Assembly: GCA_023639215.1 (NCBI GenBank)
Contig: CP097899.1
Coordinates: forward strand, 875,501 to 939,500
DNA: 64,000 bases
Direction of reading: 5' to 3'
From: Candidatus Pristimantibacillus lignocellulolyticus
GTDB lineage: Bacteria; Bacillota; Bacilli; Paenibacillales; Paenibacillaceae
Part shown: positions 33,367 to 43,167 of the stretch, piece by piece
How the letters are laid out: each line of letters opens with the position of its first letter
Numbering within the stretch: position 1 is the first letter of the stretch
Position numbers and translations under genes: made by a program
The notes under the pieces: generated by a model
Database searches by the model: none
Told to the model about the DNA's origin: nothing
Seen by the model: the letters and a program-made list of their open reading frames with translations, nothing else

Positions 33367-34875
33367 TTATTTCTCAGATAGTGCATACAATCGATATTCT
33401 GATGGATATACCCCAACATTTTTCTTAAAGGTCTTAGAGAAGTATAACGAATCATTGTAGCCGATAATCTCAGAAATATCTTTTGATAATAAACTTGGAT
33501 TTTCAACTAGCATCTTTTTAGCTAAATCAATTCTAATATTCTGAATGTACTGCGCAGGTGATTCACCTTTATATTCTTTAAATAATTTACTAAGATAGGG
33601 GGCAACCAACCCAAATCTTTGTGATAAAATTTTTGAAGATAAGTTTAGATGTATATTAGAATTGATATATTGCTCCACCTTCCTCATCAAATCTTCTTTA
33701 TCTCTAGTATCAAACTCGTTATTATTTAACATATTTTTACATATCACTAAAAAGTCGTCGAACAAACTATCGTAGTCAAAGCAATTAGTTAACAGTTCAT
33801 TTACATGATATTCAGTTAAATCTTGCTTATACACTTCAGAATTCCTCTTTATAATAATCATGATATGATCAAGTATATATTTCAATTTCTTTTGTGATGG
33901 CTGGAATTGACTAAGCTTATCTTTTAATTGGACGACCTCATCTCTTAATAAGAGATAATTTCCTTTTCTTACTGCATATACAATTCGATCATCCACAGTT
34001 TTCTCGAGTACGAAATCATCGCTATGACTTTTACTTCCCCTAATCACTGAAGATTTTCCAAACGGCGCATATTCATACATCTGCCTGCGAAGCTGGTTAT
34101 AAACATGATACATTTTACTTGTTTGAGTAACCTCCTCACTGATAATAACCGTTACAGGAAGCTCGTCATTTGTAGTTGTATGAATTAGAACTTGCTCAGC
34201 AATAAACTGAATTTGCTCTGGTTCCTTTAACTGAAGTACCACTGCATATTCGGATACAGAATATGCATGATAAACCCAAGTAACTCCGGAATCTCCGAGC
34301 ATACGATCAAAGAAGTTTAATAATTTTATTTCACCAAATGGAAGTTCTCTAAACATAGCTTCCTCACTTACTTCCATAGGAAAAGAGCCTATACAGACAT
34401 ACATAACGAATGTATGAGGACTAAGGCATTCTTCTTTACTTACCTGTTTCGGGAAAAATAAAGCATCAAAAAAGAGTTGTTTTTTCTGCTCATGATCTGA
34501 TTTCATAATTTTCTGCTCTAGCATTGCCAACAATTCCATTAATTCCTTCTCATCTACTGGCTTTAGAATGTAATTTTTGGCACCATATTTAATCGCTTCT
34601 TTAACATAATTAAATTCATTATAGCCACTAATGACGACAGAATGCATATGGGCATGATTTTCTGAAATATAGCGCATCACTGCAATTCCGTCACATACCG
34701 GCATATTAATGTCTGTAAACACGACATCAACAGGATGCTCTTCCATATATCGTATTGCTTCTTGCCCATTCTTCGCCAAGCACACTACATCAAATTGAGG
34801 ATTAAGCTTTTCCACCATTCGTTTGATACCACGTAATATTGGTAATTCATCTTCTGCAATAAGTACTCTAATCAT
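33367..34875 (-). CDS. YesN-type response regulator with AraC DNA-binding domain
   Basis: 502 residues. Receiver domain 1-120 with acidic pocket E9/D10 and phospho-acceptor Asp55 (VVFTDINMP), then KPVD near 107. A ~260-residue linker follows. The C-terminal AraC helices (about 400-500) contain LSSKILSQRFGLVAPYLSKLFKEYKGESPAQYI and DISEIIGYNDSLYFSKTFKKNVGVYPSEYR. ATG at 34875 overlaps the kinase stop by 4 bases. Last gene of the GH20 transporter operon, and probably activates its promoter at 41.8 kb. Confidence 0.93.
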   Translation of the reverse strand: MIRVLIAEDELPILRGIKRMVEKLNPQFDVVCLAKNGQEAIRYMEEHPVDVVFTDINMPVCDGIAVMRYISENHAHMHSVVISGYNEFNYVKEAIKYGAKNYILKPVDEKELMELLAMLEQKIMKSDHEQKKQLFFDALFFPKQVSKEECLSPHTFVMYVCIGSFPMEVSEEAMFRELPFGEIKLLNFFDRMLGDSGVTWVYHAYSVSEYAVVLQLKEPEQIQFIAEQVLIHTTTNDELPVTVIISEEVTQTSKMYHVYNQLRRQMYEYAPFGKSSVIRGSKSHSDDFVLEKTVDDRIVYAVRKGNYLLLRDEVVQLKDKLSQFQPSQKKLKYILDHIMIIIKRNSEVYKQDLTEYHVNELLTNCFDYDSLFDDFLVICKNMLNNNEFDTRDKEDLMRKVEQYINSNIHLNLSSKILSQRFGLVAPYLSKLFKEYKGESPAQYIQNIRIDLAKKMLVENPSLLSKDISEIIGYNDSLYFSKTFKKNVGVYPSEYRLYALSEK

Positions 34876-36689
34876 GTAATTACACCCCCAATAATAACTG
34901 TGGCGCCATAGATATCATTGCGTAATTCAAATATCATTCCGTCCCCGTAAACCAATTTTAGTCGCATATAAATATTAGGTAAACTCAAACCACCAATCTC
35001 TATTTTCTCCAACGCTGCCTTAGCGTTCTCAAGTCCTACGTTTTTATATATCCCATTGAATGTATTAATAAATTCCTCATCAAAACCATTTCCATTATCC
35101 TTTATCTCTATATACCATTGATTATGTTGAGTATACGCCTTAATATTCAATTCCCAAATAGGTTCTACCATTCTAAATGCATGATTAAAGCTATTTTCAC
35201 AAATGGGTTGAATGATAAGTTTAGGAATTGTGACTTCATGAATAGATTCGTCAATTTCAATCGTATAGTTGAATAACTCTTCGTAACGTTCTTTCATTAA
35301 TGACAAGTAGTTGGCCGCATGTTTTAGCTCATCCGAAGCAGAGCAGAACCCATCTCCCATAGATGAAGAGAAATGAAGCATTCTAGACAATTTTGAGCAT
35401 ATATTCATAATTTTCTTATGATCAAATTCTTGTGCCTCCATGGAGATAATCGCTAATATATTATGAATAAAATGTGGGTTCATTTGAGACTGCAAGGCAA
35501 ATAAATGAGATTGAAGCTCGTTTGTTTTTGCTTCTACCATATTTTGAATCGAACTATTTAAACGTTGTAACATTCGATCGAATGCAATATTGATTTGCTG
35601 AATTTCATCGTTCTTTTCGTATGTTAAAGTATCTAATTCAAGGTTATGAATGGATACTTTTTTTATCGATTTATATAAATCCTTTAATGGTCTGGTCAAA
35701 TATCTAACAATCGCTGTTTCTGCAATAATGACTACTAATAGAAGGATTACGCTTACAATAATTAATAGGGTGCGAAATTGCATTAGAGGTTTCAAGATGG
35801 TTGACTGATTTTTCAGGAATAAGACTCGACCGTTCGTCTCCTGTAGTTCCACATTCGTCAAGAACTTACCAGCGATCGATGTGGTTGCGCTATCCCATCC
35901 CTCTTGTTTTGCAAGATCAATATATTGTTGTAGTGCAGCAATATCAGAAGGATCAGCTAAGTTCGAACTTTTGTAGATTATATTATAATCCTTATCGATT
36001 ACAACACCGAAGCTATCTTGTCCCAAATCACCAAAAACTTCATTGATCCGTTCAACTGATTGCTGTACTTCTACATATCCATTTTTAAGACTGTTAGAAG
36101 TATAGTCTTTAATTTCTCGAATAATAGAAAACATATCCGGACTCTGTAAAGTTTTTGAATCATTTAAAAAGTCCTTTTGTGGTGGACGTTGCATCGAATA
36201 TACGTCATCTTGATTAAAATAGTCTTTTACTGATTTATAATGATCGCTACTGAAAAAGCTCTCCATAGCCGTAAATGTCGTATTCACTGACGAGGTGTAA
36301 ATAAAATCATTGTAGTTATTGTACAAATTAATTCTGGCATTCGAGTCTTTCTTGAAATTGTAGGAATTTAATAACTGAACGATTTGCGATGCAATAACGG
36401 GTTCTTCTATAAAATAATTCGTCGTCATATCTTTATTAACAATGGAGAAATAGCGGACAATCTGGGGATTGGCCGCTATTTGAAGAGCTGTTTTGTCCAT
36501 ATTATAAATGAAAGTATCATATTGAGATGCCGTTTTGGATGCAATGGCATTAAAGCTATCCATCTCACGTTCATTAATTATTTTTACGACATAACTATAA
36601 AAGTAACCAACTACACATGCCATAATAACAATAACCAACAGTATATTCCAGATCATAATTTTGTTTTGGAACTTAATGTTTTTAAACAC
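34872..36689 (-). CDS. YesM-type sensor histidine kinase
   Basis: 605 residues. Helix 1 (about 13-35), a large extracellular sensor region (36-305), helix 2 (308-330), HAMP (330-382) with YLTRPLKDLYKSI. The His_kinase dimer domain has QSQMNPHFIHN near 400, then a HATPase_c domain with ENSFNHAF and DNGNGFDEE. GTG start at 36689 behind AAGGTGA. It lies 24 bases after the GH20 gene, so sensing is coupled to the same sugar system. The ligand is presumably the imported oligosaccharide or its loaded binding protein. Confidence 0.93.
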   Translation of the reverse strand: MFKNIKFQNKIMIWNILLVIVIMACVVGYFYSYVVKIINEREMDSFNAIASKTASQYDTFIYNMDKTALQIAANPQIVRYFSIVNKDMTTNYFIEEPVIASQIVQLLNSYNFKKDSNARINLYNNYNDFIYTSSVNTTFTAMESFFSSDHYKSVKDYFNQDDVYSMQRPPQKDFLNDSKTLQSPDMFSIIREIKDYTSNSLKNGYVEVQQSVERINEVFGDLGQDSFGVVIDKDYNIIYKSSNLADPSDIAALQQYIDLAKQEGWDSATTSIAGKFLTNVELQETNGRVLFLKNQSTILKPLMQFRTLLIIVSVILLLVVIIAETAIVRYLTRPLKDLYKSIKKVSIHNLELDTLTYEKNDEIQQINIAFDRMLQRLNSSIQNMVEAKTNELQSHLFALQSQMNPHFIHNILAIISMEAQEFDHKKIMNICSKLSRMLHFSSSMGDGFCSASDELKHAANYLSLMKERYEELFNYTIEIDESIHEVTIPKLIIQPICENSFNHAFRMVEPIWELNIKAYTQHNQWYIEIKDNGNGFDEEFINTFNGIYKNVGLENAKAALEKIEIGGLSLPNIYMRLKLVYGDGMIFELRNDIYGATVIIGGVIT

Positions 36690-36712
36690 GCTCTCACCTT
36701 CTTAATTAGGTC

Positions 36713-38638
36713 CTATATCATACCTGATAATACCGATGGGGTTGCAATGCGATGCCAAACATTTGCAGTAATCGCTACTGTTTGTCTATCTTCAGTTCTT
36801 CCATCATAATAAAGTCGCTCATGTTCAAGCTCTTCTAACTGAGAAATTCGGCCGCTAATATAACCTAGAATCCGATAAATTGCTGTATCCATCCTTTGCA
36901 GCAAACCACCCATACGAATATCGAAGACATCAAGACCAAAAATCTTATTTTCTTGTTCCCACTGTTCACGGTAAGTAGACATAAACCGCTGAGTTCTTCT
37001 CTTCAATTCTGGTAGTATTACTTTAGCATACTCTTGTAATAGCGTAAGGTTATTGTTCATATAAGCTTCCCGAATGTTATTACCTATATCACATTTTAGC
37101 TCTAGCAACTTGCATAAAGCATATTGAGTTTCAAAGAGTGATTTCCATTTCGAATTTCGCTCCATACATTGCTCTAAAATTTTCGCACTGCTTTCATAAT
37201 GCTCCGCATAGACCTTCGGTATAATATGTTTATCGAACAGTCCCATTAATATATCCTGATATAATATATATTTCGGGGGGTTAATAGAGCTTGCGCCCGG
37301 TGCGACATTATCTGGCACCAAGTTAGGTAGGTCTAACTTCATGAAATCGTTATAACTGCCCCCTGTACAAGTCATAAATCGTTGCTCCAAGGTTGAAAGA
37401 TTTGAGTTGTTCTTATAACAAAGTTCTGCCCAAAGTTGCAAAGTAGGAAGAATAGAGAACAGCGAAGATTCAGCCCCATTATCGCCCCATGCTGTCATCA
37501 GTATCTCCTTAACTCCTCCAGCAAGGCAACTTTCATGAGCCATGACCCCTACATGCTTGCTAAATTCATTGTTCGGTGTGAAGCCCATCCACTTCCAGGC
37601 ACCGCCAGCGAACACGATCTTATCGCTAAGCTGCTTATGTTTTTTGATCATACGATTGTATAACTCAGTATTCTCTGAATAATAATCCCAATAAACAAGC
37701 GTAACATCTTCTGGAATCATTGCAATGACATCTTCACGTATTTGTGAATCGGCTTCATAATACTCCCCTCCACTTGCTAGGCGGAAGAACATATCACTCC
37801 ACATCATCGGCTTGTAACCATACTTTCTAGCTATTGCTACTACCTTCTCAAAGTGCTGCAGCATAACTGTCACTCTGTCTTGATAGCCATGTTTATCTAA
37901 ATATTTGCCTAAACCCATCATATGAGCTTCATCCATACCAATATTAATCGTTCTGCTAGACAAATTTTCAGATAGCGTACGGAACATCGTATCAATAAGC
38001 TGATACGTTTTCTCTTCACCAACTAGTAAAATATCATTACAGTCGACTATATCAGAGAAGGCTGCCCACTTTAACGGCTGTTCCAAGTGAGCCAGCGTTT
38101 GAATACAAGGGATAAGCTCTATACCAAATTGCATAGCATAGGTATCCATATGCTTTAGTTGCTCACCCGAGAATCTACCGCGCATATGACCAAAATACGG
38201 ATACTCCTTCATTTCAAAGGTATCTTCTGTATACAGCTGAACGGTAGAGTACCCCATTAAAGCTAGGTGTTGAATAAGTTTTCGATAGCCTTCAAAGTGA
38301 ATAACAGCATTTCTAGAGCAATCAATCATAAAACCAAGGCTCTCATAAACTGGAAGCTCAGTTAATTCAACTAGCAATTCTTGTTTCATTTTCTCTATCA
38401 TTAAGCCAAGAGCTCTTATATATTGATGATCGTGTTCATAAGTAATTGTACCTGAATGACCATCATATTTAATACTAATTCCTTTATCTGATTGCTTAAA
38501 ATGTATAGGGATACCCGTTTCAGAACATTCAATATCAAGTATATTAGAAATCTCGGCCACCGCAGCACATTGACTTGCATTTAATCCGATTAACTTTAAG
38601 TTCATAATAATGCCCTCGATTCGTTCATTTTTCTGCAT
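36713..38638 (-). CDS. Glycoside hydrolase family 20 beta-N-acetylhexosaminidase, cytoplasmic
   Basis: Up to 641 residues, no signal peptide. The catalytic barrel (about 110-430) has YEDTF-like LYTEDTFEMKEYPYFGHMRGRF and NIGMDEAHMMG, the Asp-Glu pair of GH20 enzymes that use substrate-assisted catalysis, then the MMWSDMFFR and YWDYYSE segments. The C-terminal ~200 residues are helical. Two starts are possible: ATG 38638 (AAAGGG upstream) and ATG 38605 (GAGGG upstream). Being cytoplasmic and next to an importer, it should remove terminal GlcNAc or GalNAc from imported oligosaccharides. Confidence 0.88.
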   Translation of the reverse strand: MQKNERIEGIIMNLKLIGLNASQCAAVAEISNILDIECSETGIPIHFKQSDKGISIKYDGHSGTITYEHDHQYIRALGLMIEKMKQELLVELTELPVYESLGFMIDCSRNAVIHFEGYRKLIQHLALMGYSTVQLYTEDTFEMKEYPYFGHMRGRFSGEQLKHMDTYAMQFGIELIPCIQTLAHLEQPLKWAAFSDIVDCNDILLVGEEKTYQLIDTMFRTLSENLSSRTINIGMDEAHMMGLGKYLDKHGYQDRVTVMLQHFEKVVAIARKYGYKPMMWSDMFFRLASGGEYYEADSQIREDVIAMIPEDVTLVYWDYYSENTELYNRMIKKHKQLSDKIVFAGGAWKWMGFTPNNEFSKHVGVMAHESCLAGGVKEILMTAWGDNGAESSLFSILPTLQLWAELCYKNNSNLSTLEQRFMTCTGGSYNDFMKLDLPNLVPDNVAPGASSINPPKYILYQDILMGLFDKHIIPKVYAEHYESSAKILEQCMERNSKWKSLFETQYALCKLLELKCDIGNNIREAYMNNNLTLLQEYAKVILPELKRRTQRFMSTYREQWEQENKIFGLDVFDIRMGGLLQRMDTAIYRILGYISGRISQLEELEHERLYYDGRTEDRQTVAITANVWHRIATPSVLSGMI

Positions 38639-38639
38639 A

Positions 38640-39470
38640 TTATCCCTTTACAGCTCCCGCTGTCATTCCTTCAACAATATAACGCTGCATGCACAAATAC
38701 AGTACCACGACAGGTAATATCGTTATCGTCAATGCGGCAAAAACAAATTGCCAATCACGTGCATACAAACCATAAAAGTTAAATACAGTCAGAGGAATTG
38801 TCATTTTAGCTGAACTATTCATTAAATATAATGGCACCATAAAGTTGTTCCATACTCCGATGGCTGCAATAATTAAATTCGTTACTAAGACAGGTTTTAA
38901 TATCGGCATCAATATTCTAAAAATAAGAGTAAATGGGCCACTCCCATCTACAATTGCGGCTTCATCTATTTCTCTAGGTACACCTTTCACAAAGCTAGAA
39001 AAGGTCAGTACTGCAAAAGAAAGATTTATAGCAGTGAACACCATAATTACACCAAAGTAGGTACCATATAGATTTAATTTTAGCATTAGAGCATAGGTCG
39101 TAACCGTATTGAATGTTGCCGTCAATCCAAAAATAAAGTAATAATATAATGCACTTGAAGTGCGATCACTTCTACGCGATATAATAATGCCCGCAGTTGA
39201 ACCACAGAACAAAATAAGTATAACCGAGGACACCGTCGTTATTAGACTATTCATGTAGCCTCTCATAATAGAGCCAGTTTCTAGTACATGAATATAATTT
39301 TCTATTCGAAAGGCAGATGGCAAGCTCAAATCAAGTAAAAGCACTTCTCCTTGCGTCTTAAGTGAGCCAAGAAGCATCATCAAAATCGGAATAATAAACA
39401 CAGTGGATACTGCAACAACGATCACTAATAATAATACCTTATTCATTTTCATTTTTAGGGAATAGCTCAT
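38640..39470 (-). CDS. Carbohydrate ABC transporter permease (MalG/UgpE type)
   Basis: 276 residues, six helices. The EAA loop is in GVPREIDEAAIVDGSGPFTLIFRILMPILKPV, and the C-terminus MQRYIVEGMTAGAVKG is typical of this class. ATG at 39470 overlaps the previous stop by one base (TAATG). It pairs with the MalF-type gene. No ATPase gene is in the operon, so a shared MsmX-type ATPase elsewhere is expected. Confidence 0.93.
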   Translation of the reverse strand: MSYSLKMKMNKVLLLVIVVAVSTVFIIPILMMLLGSLKTQGEVLLLDLSLPSAFRIENYIHVLETGSIMRGYMNSLITTVSSVILILFCGSTAGIIISRRSDRTSSALYYYFIFGLTATFNTVTTYALMLKLNLYGTYFGVIMVFTAINLSFAVLTFSSFVKGVPREIDEAAIVDGSGPFTLIFRILMPILKPVLVTNLIIAAIGVWNNFMVPLYLMNSSAKMTIPLTVFNFYGLYARDWQFVFAALTITILPVVVLYLCMQRYIVEGMTAGAVKG

Positions 39471-40351
39471 TATGCATCAACCTCCCTTGACTTCAGCATT
39501 TTATTCAGAGCAAAGGTAATCAATACTACGACAAACGAAAGAATAAGCACACTGGCACTAGATTTACCGAGTAAACCCATGCCGAACGCTCGATACGTGT
39601 AAGTATTTAAAACTTGGGTATCGAAACCAGGTCCGCCTCCTGTTAAAGAATATACTAGATCAAACACTTTCAAGCCCCCGGTAATATTCAAGGTTGTCAC
39701 AACTGTAAATGACGGAGCTAATAAAGGTAGTGTAATGGAGCGGAATTTCAACCACGCACTTGCACCTTCCATGTCTGCGGCTTCATAGTAATCTTTTGAA
39801 ATAGCTTGTAGTCCAGAAATGAAAATAAACATACTGAATCCTGCCCACATCCATATCTCAATAGCAATAATCCAAAACATTGCCGTTCCATAGTTACCAA
39901 GCCAATCTCTAGCTAATTGTCCTAGCCCGATGGAATTCAATATATTGTTCATTAATCCTTCCTGCTTCAATATAGCAGTAAACAATAAACCGACAATCAT
40001 TGGACTTAATACTGATGGCATATAAAATAACGTTCTAAAGAAGCTATTACCAATAAACTTCTGCACAACTATTACCGCCAGCGAAAGACCTACAACCGTT
40101 TTCAATATGGTAGTTGTAAATGCAAAAAGTAATGTATTTGACAGTGATCTGAAGAAAACACCATCACTGAATAGATTTCTGAAGTTATCAAGCCCATTAA
40201 ATACGGGTGAATTTATAGAATTCATATTCCAATTCGTAAAGGAATAAATAAAAGAAGCAAAGATTGGTACAATGAAAAACAAAGTGTAAATAATAATTGC
40301 AGGTGATGTCATCCAGAAAGGATATGACCTGTTCAATTTGCGCGTATTCAT
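39470..40351 (-). CDS. Carbohydrate ABC transporter permease (MalF/UgpA type)
   Basis: 293 residues. First helix about 14-36 (PAIIIYTLFFIVPIFASFIYSF), then FNGLDNFRNLF and five more helices. EAA loop YYEAADMEGASAWLKFRSITLPLLAP, then FDLVYSLTGGGPGFDTQVL, a strong signature of MalF-class sugar permeases. ATG at 40351 behind AAGGAGGG. It is separated from the binding-protein gene by a 14-bp perfect hairpin. Confidence 0.93.
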   Translation of the reverse strand: MNTRKLNRSYPFWMTSPAIIIYTLFFIVPIFASFIYSFTNWNMNSINSPVFNGLDNFRNLFSDGVFFRSLSNTLLFAFTTTILKTVVGLSLAVIVVQKFIGNSFFRTLFYMPSVLSPMIVGLLFTAILKQEGLMNNILNSIGLGQLARDWLGNYGTAMFWIIAIEIWMWAGFSMFIFISGLQAISKDYYEAADMEGASAWLKFRSITLPLLAPSFTVVTTLNITGGLKVFDLVYSLTGGGPGFDTQVLNTYTYRAFGMGLLGKSSASVLILSFVVVLITFALNKMLKSREVDA

Positions 40352-40370
40352 CGCTATCCCTCCTTAATTG

Positions 40371-40404
40371 TTAATGGCTTATGCATTGCAGCATAAGCCA
40401 TTAA
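40371..40404. terminator. Perfect 14-bp stem between binding-protein and permease genes
   Basis: TTAATGGCTTATGC (40371-40384) pairs with 40391-40404 around ATTGCA. Placed immediately after the binding-protein stop codon, as at 11183-11220 and 44077-44119. Confidence 0.75.
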
Positions 40405-40417
40405 ATTCAAATCATAA

Positions 40418-41776
40418 TTAGAACCCAGGTGCACCTATATCTTTATTATATTGCTCGAATTCTTTTTGGAATTTCTCCATAATACCTTTACCATCCAAAT
40501 CATTTTTTGCAGGAGTAGAAGTGTAATAAATATATAAGCTGTTTTCGAATAGTGGATTATATTGCATTACGTATGCATTGAACTCCGAAATTGCTTTACC
40601 TTGCTGAATATATTTCTCGTTAATTTCTTTAAGATAATCAGGAACTTCCCCACCGTTTACATCTTTAAATGCAGGGAAGGAAGGACGACCCTCGAAATAT
40701 AGATCTGCATATTCTGGTGTTGACCATAATTCAAACACCTTTTTAACCGTATCCAGATTTTTCGAGTTTTTGTAAGCTACAAATCCAGCTGATGATGTGT
40801 TAGCAGTTACAACATCTACATTTTCCGTCATTGAAATTTGGAAAATACCGATGTTGGCTTCAGGATTAGAATCCATAACTGATGATGCAAAGAAATCTCC
40901 GTTGAAATGCATCGCTGCTTTACCAGTAGCAACTGCTGCGATAGCATCATCATATACTGCTGATGTAAAGTTTTCATTCACATAGCCTTTTTTATAAAGA
41001 TCCAAATATTTGTCGATAACCGTTTGAAACTCAGGGACGTCTGTCCATTTCATTTCGTTCTTCGCTACTTTATCAGCGAATTCTGCGATCTTTTCTGAAT
41101 CTAGCGCTTTTGCGAAGTTATCTGTCATCATAATTTGCGGAACCCAAGAATCTTTAGGCATAAAGATCGGCGTAATTCCATTACCTTTTATTTTAATAAT
41201 CTCAGCAGCAGCTAGAAGTTCATCCCATGTTGTCGGAACCTCTATCCCTAGATCTGCAAAAACATCTTTGTTATAGATCATGCCATGTATACCTGGCACT
41301 GATAGGAATGGGAATCCATAGATTTTTCCATCATCATATTTGATGTTATCTGGCATAATTAGATTTCCAACCCATGATTCATTACTCAAGTCAGCAAAAT
41401 TAGCAACAGGGTCAATCATGTCATACACAGCTGGAATGTTATAATCAATCATATCGACGCTTTCACCGGAGTTAAGCTTCATTTTGATTAAATTTAATGC
41501 TTCTGCATCCGGTACAACTTGTGCATCAATAATTATGTTTTCTTCTGTTTCCAATTTTTTAATCATGTTTTGCAAACCTTCAAAATTTCTAGACTGTTGA
41601 ATAAGAGCTGTAATTTTAACTGGATTCTTTTTCTCTGTATCCGTATCGTTTGCAGTATTAGCAGCATCAGAATTATTACCGTTAGTACTCGCAGCATTTC
41701 CGCCACATGCTGCCATAGTAGCAATGATGATAAAGATTGCAACGAATAACGATAATGTACTTCTCAATTTGTTCAT
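40418..41776 (-). CDS. Extracellular sugar-binding lipoprotein (SBP_bac_1)
   Basis: 452 residues. Signal with lipobox TMAAC (Cys24) and an Asn/Thr-rich tether. The mature part has MIYNKDVFADLGIEVPTTWDELLAAAEIIK and FNGDFFASSVM, typical of CUT1 binding proteins. ATG at 41776 behind AGGGGGT. First gene of the seven-gene GH20 operon; the GH20 partner suggests chito- or GlcNAc-oligosaccharides. Its promoter region carries a GTACATGTAA inverted repeat. Confidence 0.9.
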   Translation of the reverse strand: MNKLRSTLSLFVAIFIIIATMAACGGNAASTNGNNSDAANTANDTDTEKKNPVKITALIQQSRNFEGLQNMIKKLETEENIIIDAQVVPDAEALNLIKMKLNSGESVDMIDYNIPAVYDMIDPVANFADLSNESWVGNLIMPDNIKYDDGKIYGFPFLSVPGIHGMIYNKDVFADLGIEVPTTWDELLAAAEIIKIKGNGITPIFMPKDSWVPQIMMTDNFAKALDSEKIAEFADKVAKNEMKWTDVPEFQTVIDKYLDLYKKGYVNENFTSAVYDDAIAAVATGKAAMHFNGDFFASSVMDSNPEANIGIFQISMTENVDVVTANTSSAGFVAYKNSKNLDTVKKVFELWSTPEYADLYFEGRPSFPAFKDVNGGEVPDYLKEINEKYIQQGKAISEFNAYVMQYNPLFENSLYIYYTSTPAKNDLDGKGIMEKFQKEFEQYNKDIGAPGF

Positions 41777-41834
41777 TACATGACCCCCTAGATTTTATGG
41801 TTACATATAGATTGTACTTTCACTAATAAATTCA

Positions 41835-41866
41835 GTACATGTAATAAGTTAAAAAGTTACATGTAC
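41835..41866. promoter_or_regulatory. Inverted repeat upstream of the GH20 operon
   Basis: GTACATGTAA (41835-41844) and its exact complement TTACATGTAC (41857-41866) are 12 bases apart, so arm centres are 22 bases or two helical turns apart. It lies 60-90 bases before the binding-protein start codon. The regulator is unknown: AraC proteins favour direct repeats, so a LacI, GntR or other repressor is possible. Confidence 0.55.
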
Positions 41867-41965
41867 AATAATGTAATTCGTACATATAATTTTGATTCAA
41901 TACTCAATTAATAGTCATCTATTACTCGCGTAATATATCATTTTATATAGAAAGGTTATGAACAT

Positions 41966-42169
41966 ATGAAATGGAAGGTTATACAGCATAATGATCGTTA
42001 TTTAGTGTATCGAAAAACTTGGCATTCATCGGAGTGGATGGGAATAGAGAAGAAGGATATTCGGATGATTTTAATACGTGATCTTATTTGGGCAATAGAA
42101 GTATTTGCTGATTGTTCGACCATTGAGTTAGCCCATAAACTGCTTGCACTTAAACAAAAGATAATGTAG
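41966..42169 (+). CDS. Small hypothetical protein, 67 residues
   Basis: ATG at 41966 with AAAGG 9-11 bases upstream. The product is rich in Trp, Lys and Ile (MKWKVIQHNDRYLVYRKTWHSSEWMG), with a helical C-terminus. No membrane segment or Cys cluster. It is transcribed away from the GH20 operon and is followed by a strong terminator, which supports a real gene. Family not recognised. Confidence 0.55.
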   Translation: MKWKVIQHNDRYLVYRKTWHSSEWMGIEKKDIRMILIRDLIWAIEVFADCSTIELAHKLLALKQKIM

Positions 42170-42218
42170 TCACGCTACACATAAAAAGACACTCGGTCAA
42201 AAGGTTTTTAGCTAACGA

Positions 42219-42275
42219 AAAACCCGAACTATTATACGAAATACTTTTTTAAGAATTTCGTTATAGATCGGGTTT
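42219..42275. terminator. Long terminator hairpin between converging genes
   Basis: AAACCCGA pairs with TCGGGTTT, with long inner pairing TATACGAAAT / ATTTCGTTATA around a T-rich centre. It serves the small gene on the plus strand and the sugar transporter operon on the minus strand. Confidence 0.75.
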
Positions 42276-42333
42276 CTATTTTAAAATCTTATGATATCTA
42301 GCTCATTGATCGAATCCGATAATTAATTTCACA

Positions 42334-43167
42334 TTAACCCTTAACTGAACCTGCTACAACACCTTCAATAATACTTCTTTGCATGATTAGATAGAATATG
42401 ATCAACGGCAAAGTAGCTAGCACTAGCATAGGGAAGAACGAAGTCCAATTCGTGGAGAAAGGACCCACATTTTTATACACTTCTTGTAGTAGAACTGCCT
42501 TATTCGGATCTTGCAGGAATAGCAATGGTGTCATAAAGTCATTCCAGATCGCAAGTGCATCCAAAATCGTGACCGTAGCAACTATCGGTTTAAGTAACGG
42601 AAAGATAATATTCCAGAACGTACGGAATGTACCGCAACCATCAATACCTGCCGCTTCCTCTAGCTCTATTGGTACCGTACCGATAAACCCTTTGAACAAA
42701 TAGATCGAGAGCGGAAGATTAATGCAAAATACTGATATTAATATTACACCTGGCAAAGTATTCATTAAATGTAACGCAGCAATAATTTTGTATAATGGGA
42801 TAATCGCAATTTGAAATGGAATGATAAGACCTACCATAAAGATCATGAACATCCACTTAAATATTCTTTTTTTACTTCTAGCAATGACATAAGCAGCCAT
42901 AGAAGAAATAATAACTAGTATGGATACTGCACATACTGCGATAATTAAGTTGTTAGATATCGCTTGTGGATAATGCATTGCCTTAAATGCAGTAATGTAG
43001 TTATCAAACATAAGCTGCTTCGGCAATCCAAGTGGGCTTGCAGCAGCCTCATTGGGAGTCTTAAAAGTTGTTACTACCAAATAATAAATGGGCAGCAACA
43101 TGATAGCGCCAATTATGGCATACAGTAGGTTAATCGTGATATTAGCAAATTGACGTTTAGCCATCAT
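42334..43167 (-). CDS. Carbohydrate ABC transporter permease (MalG/UgpE type)
   Basis: About 277 residues, six helices. EAA loop ELEEAAGIDGCGTFRTFWNIIFPLLKPI; C-terminus MQRSIIEGVVAGSVKG. ATG at 43167 has GGGAGG 10 bases upstream and overlaps the preceding stop (ATGA); the longer open frame to 43185 places its start inside the ribosome site. Last gene of the second sugar transporter. No ATPase gene nearby. Confidence 0.92.
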   Translation of the reverse strand: MMAKRQFANITINLLYAIIGAIMLLPIYYLVVTTFKTPNEAAASPLGLPKQLMFDNYITAFKAMHYPQAISNNLIIAVCAVSILVIISSMAAYVIARSKKRIFKWMFMIFMVGLIIPFQIAIIPLYKIIAALHLMNTLPGVILISVFCINLPLSIYLFKGFIGTVPIELEEAAGIDGCGTFRTFWNIIFPLLKPIVATVTILDALAIWNDFMTPLLFLQDPNKAVLLQEVYKNVGPFSTNWTSFFPMLVLATLPLIIFYLIMQRSIIEGVVAGSVKG

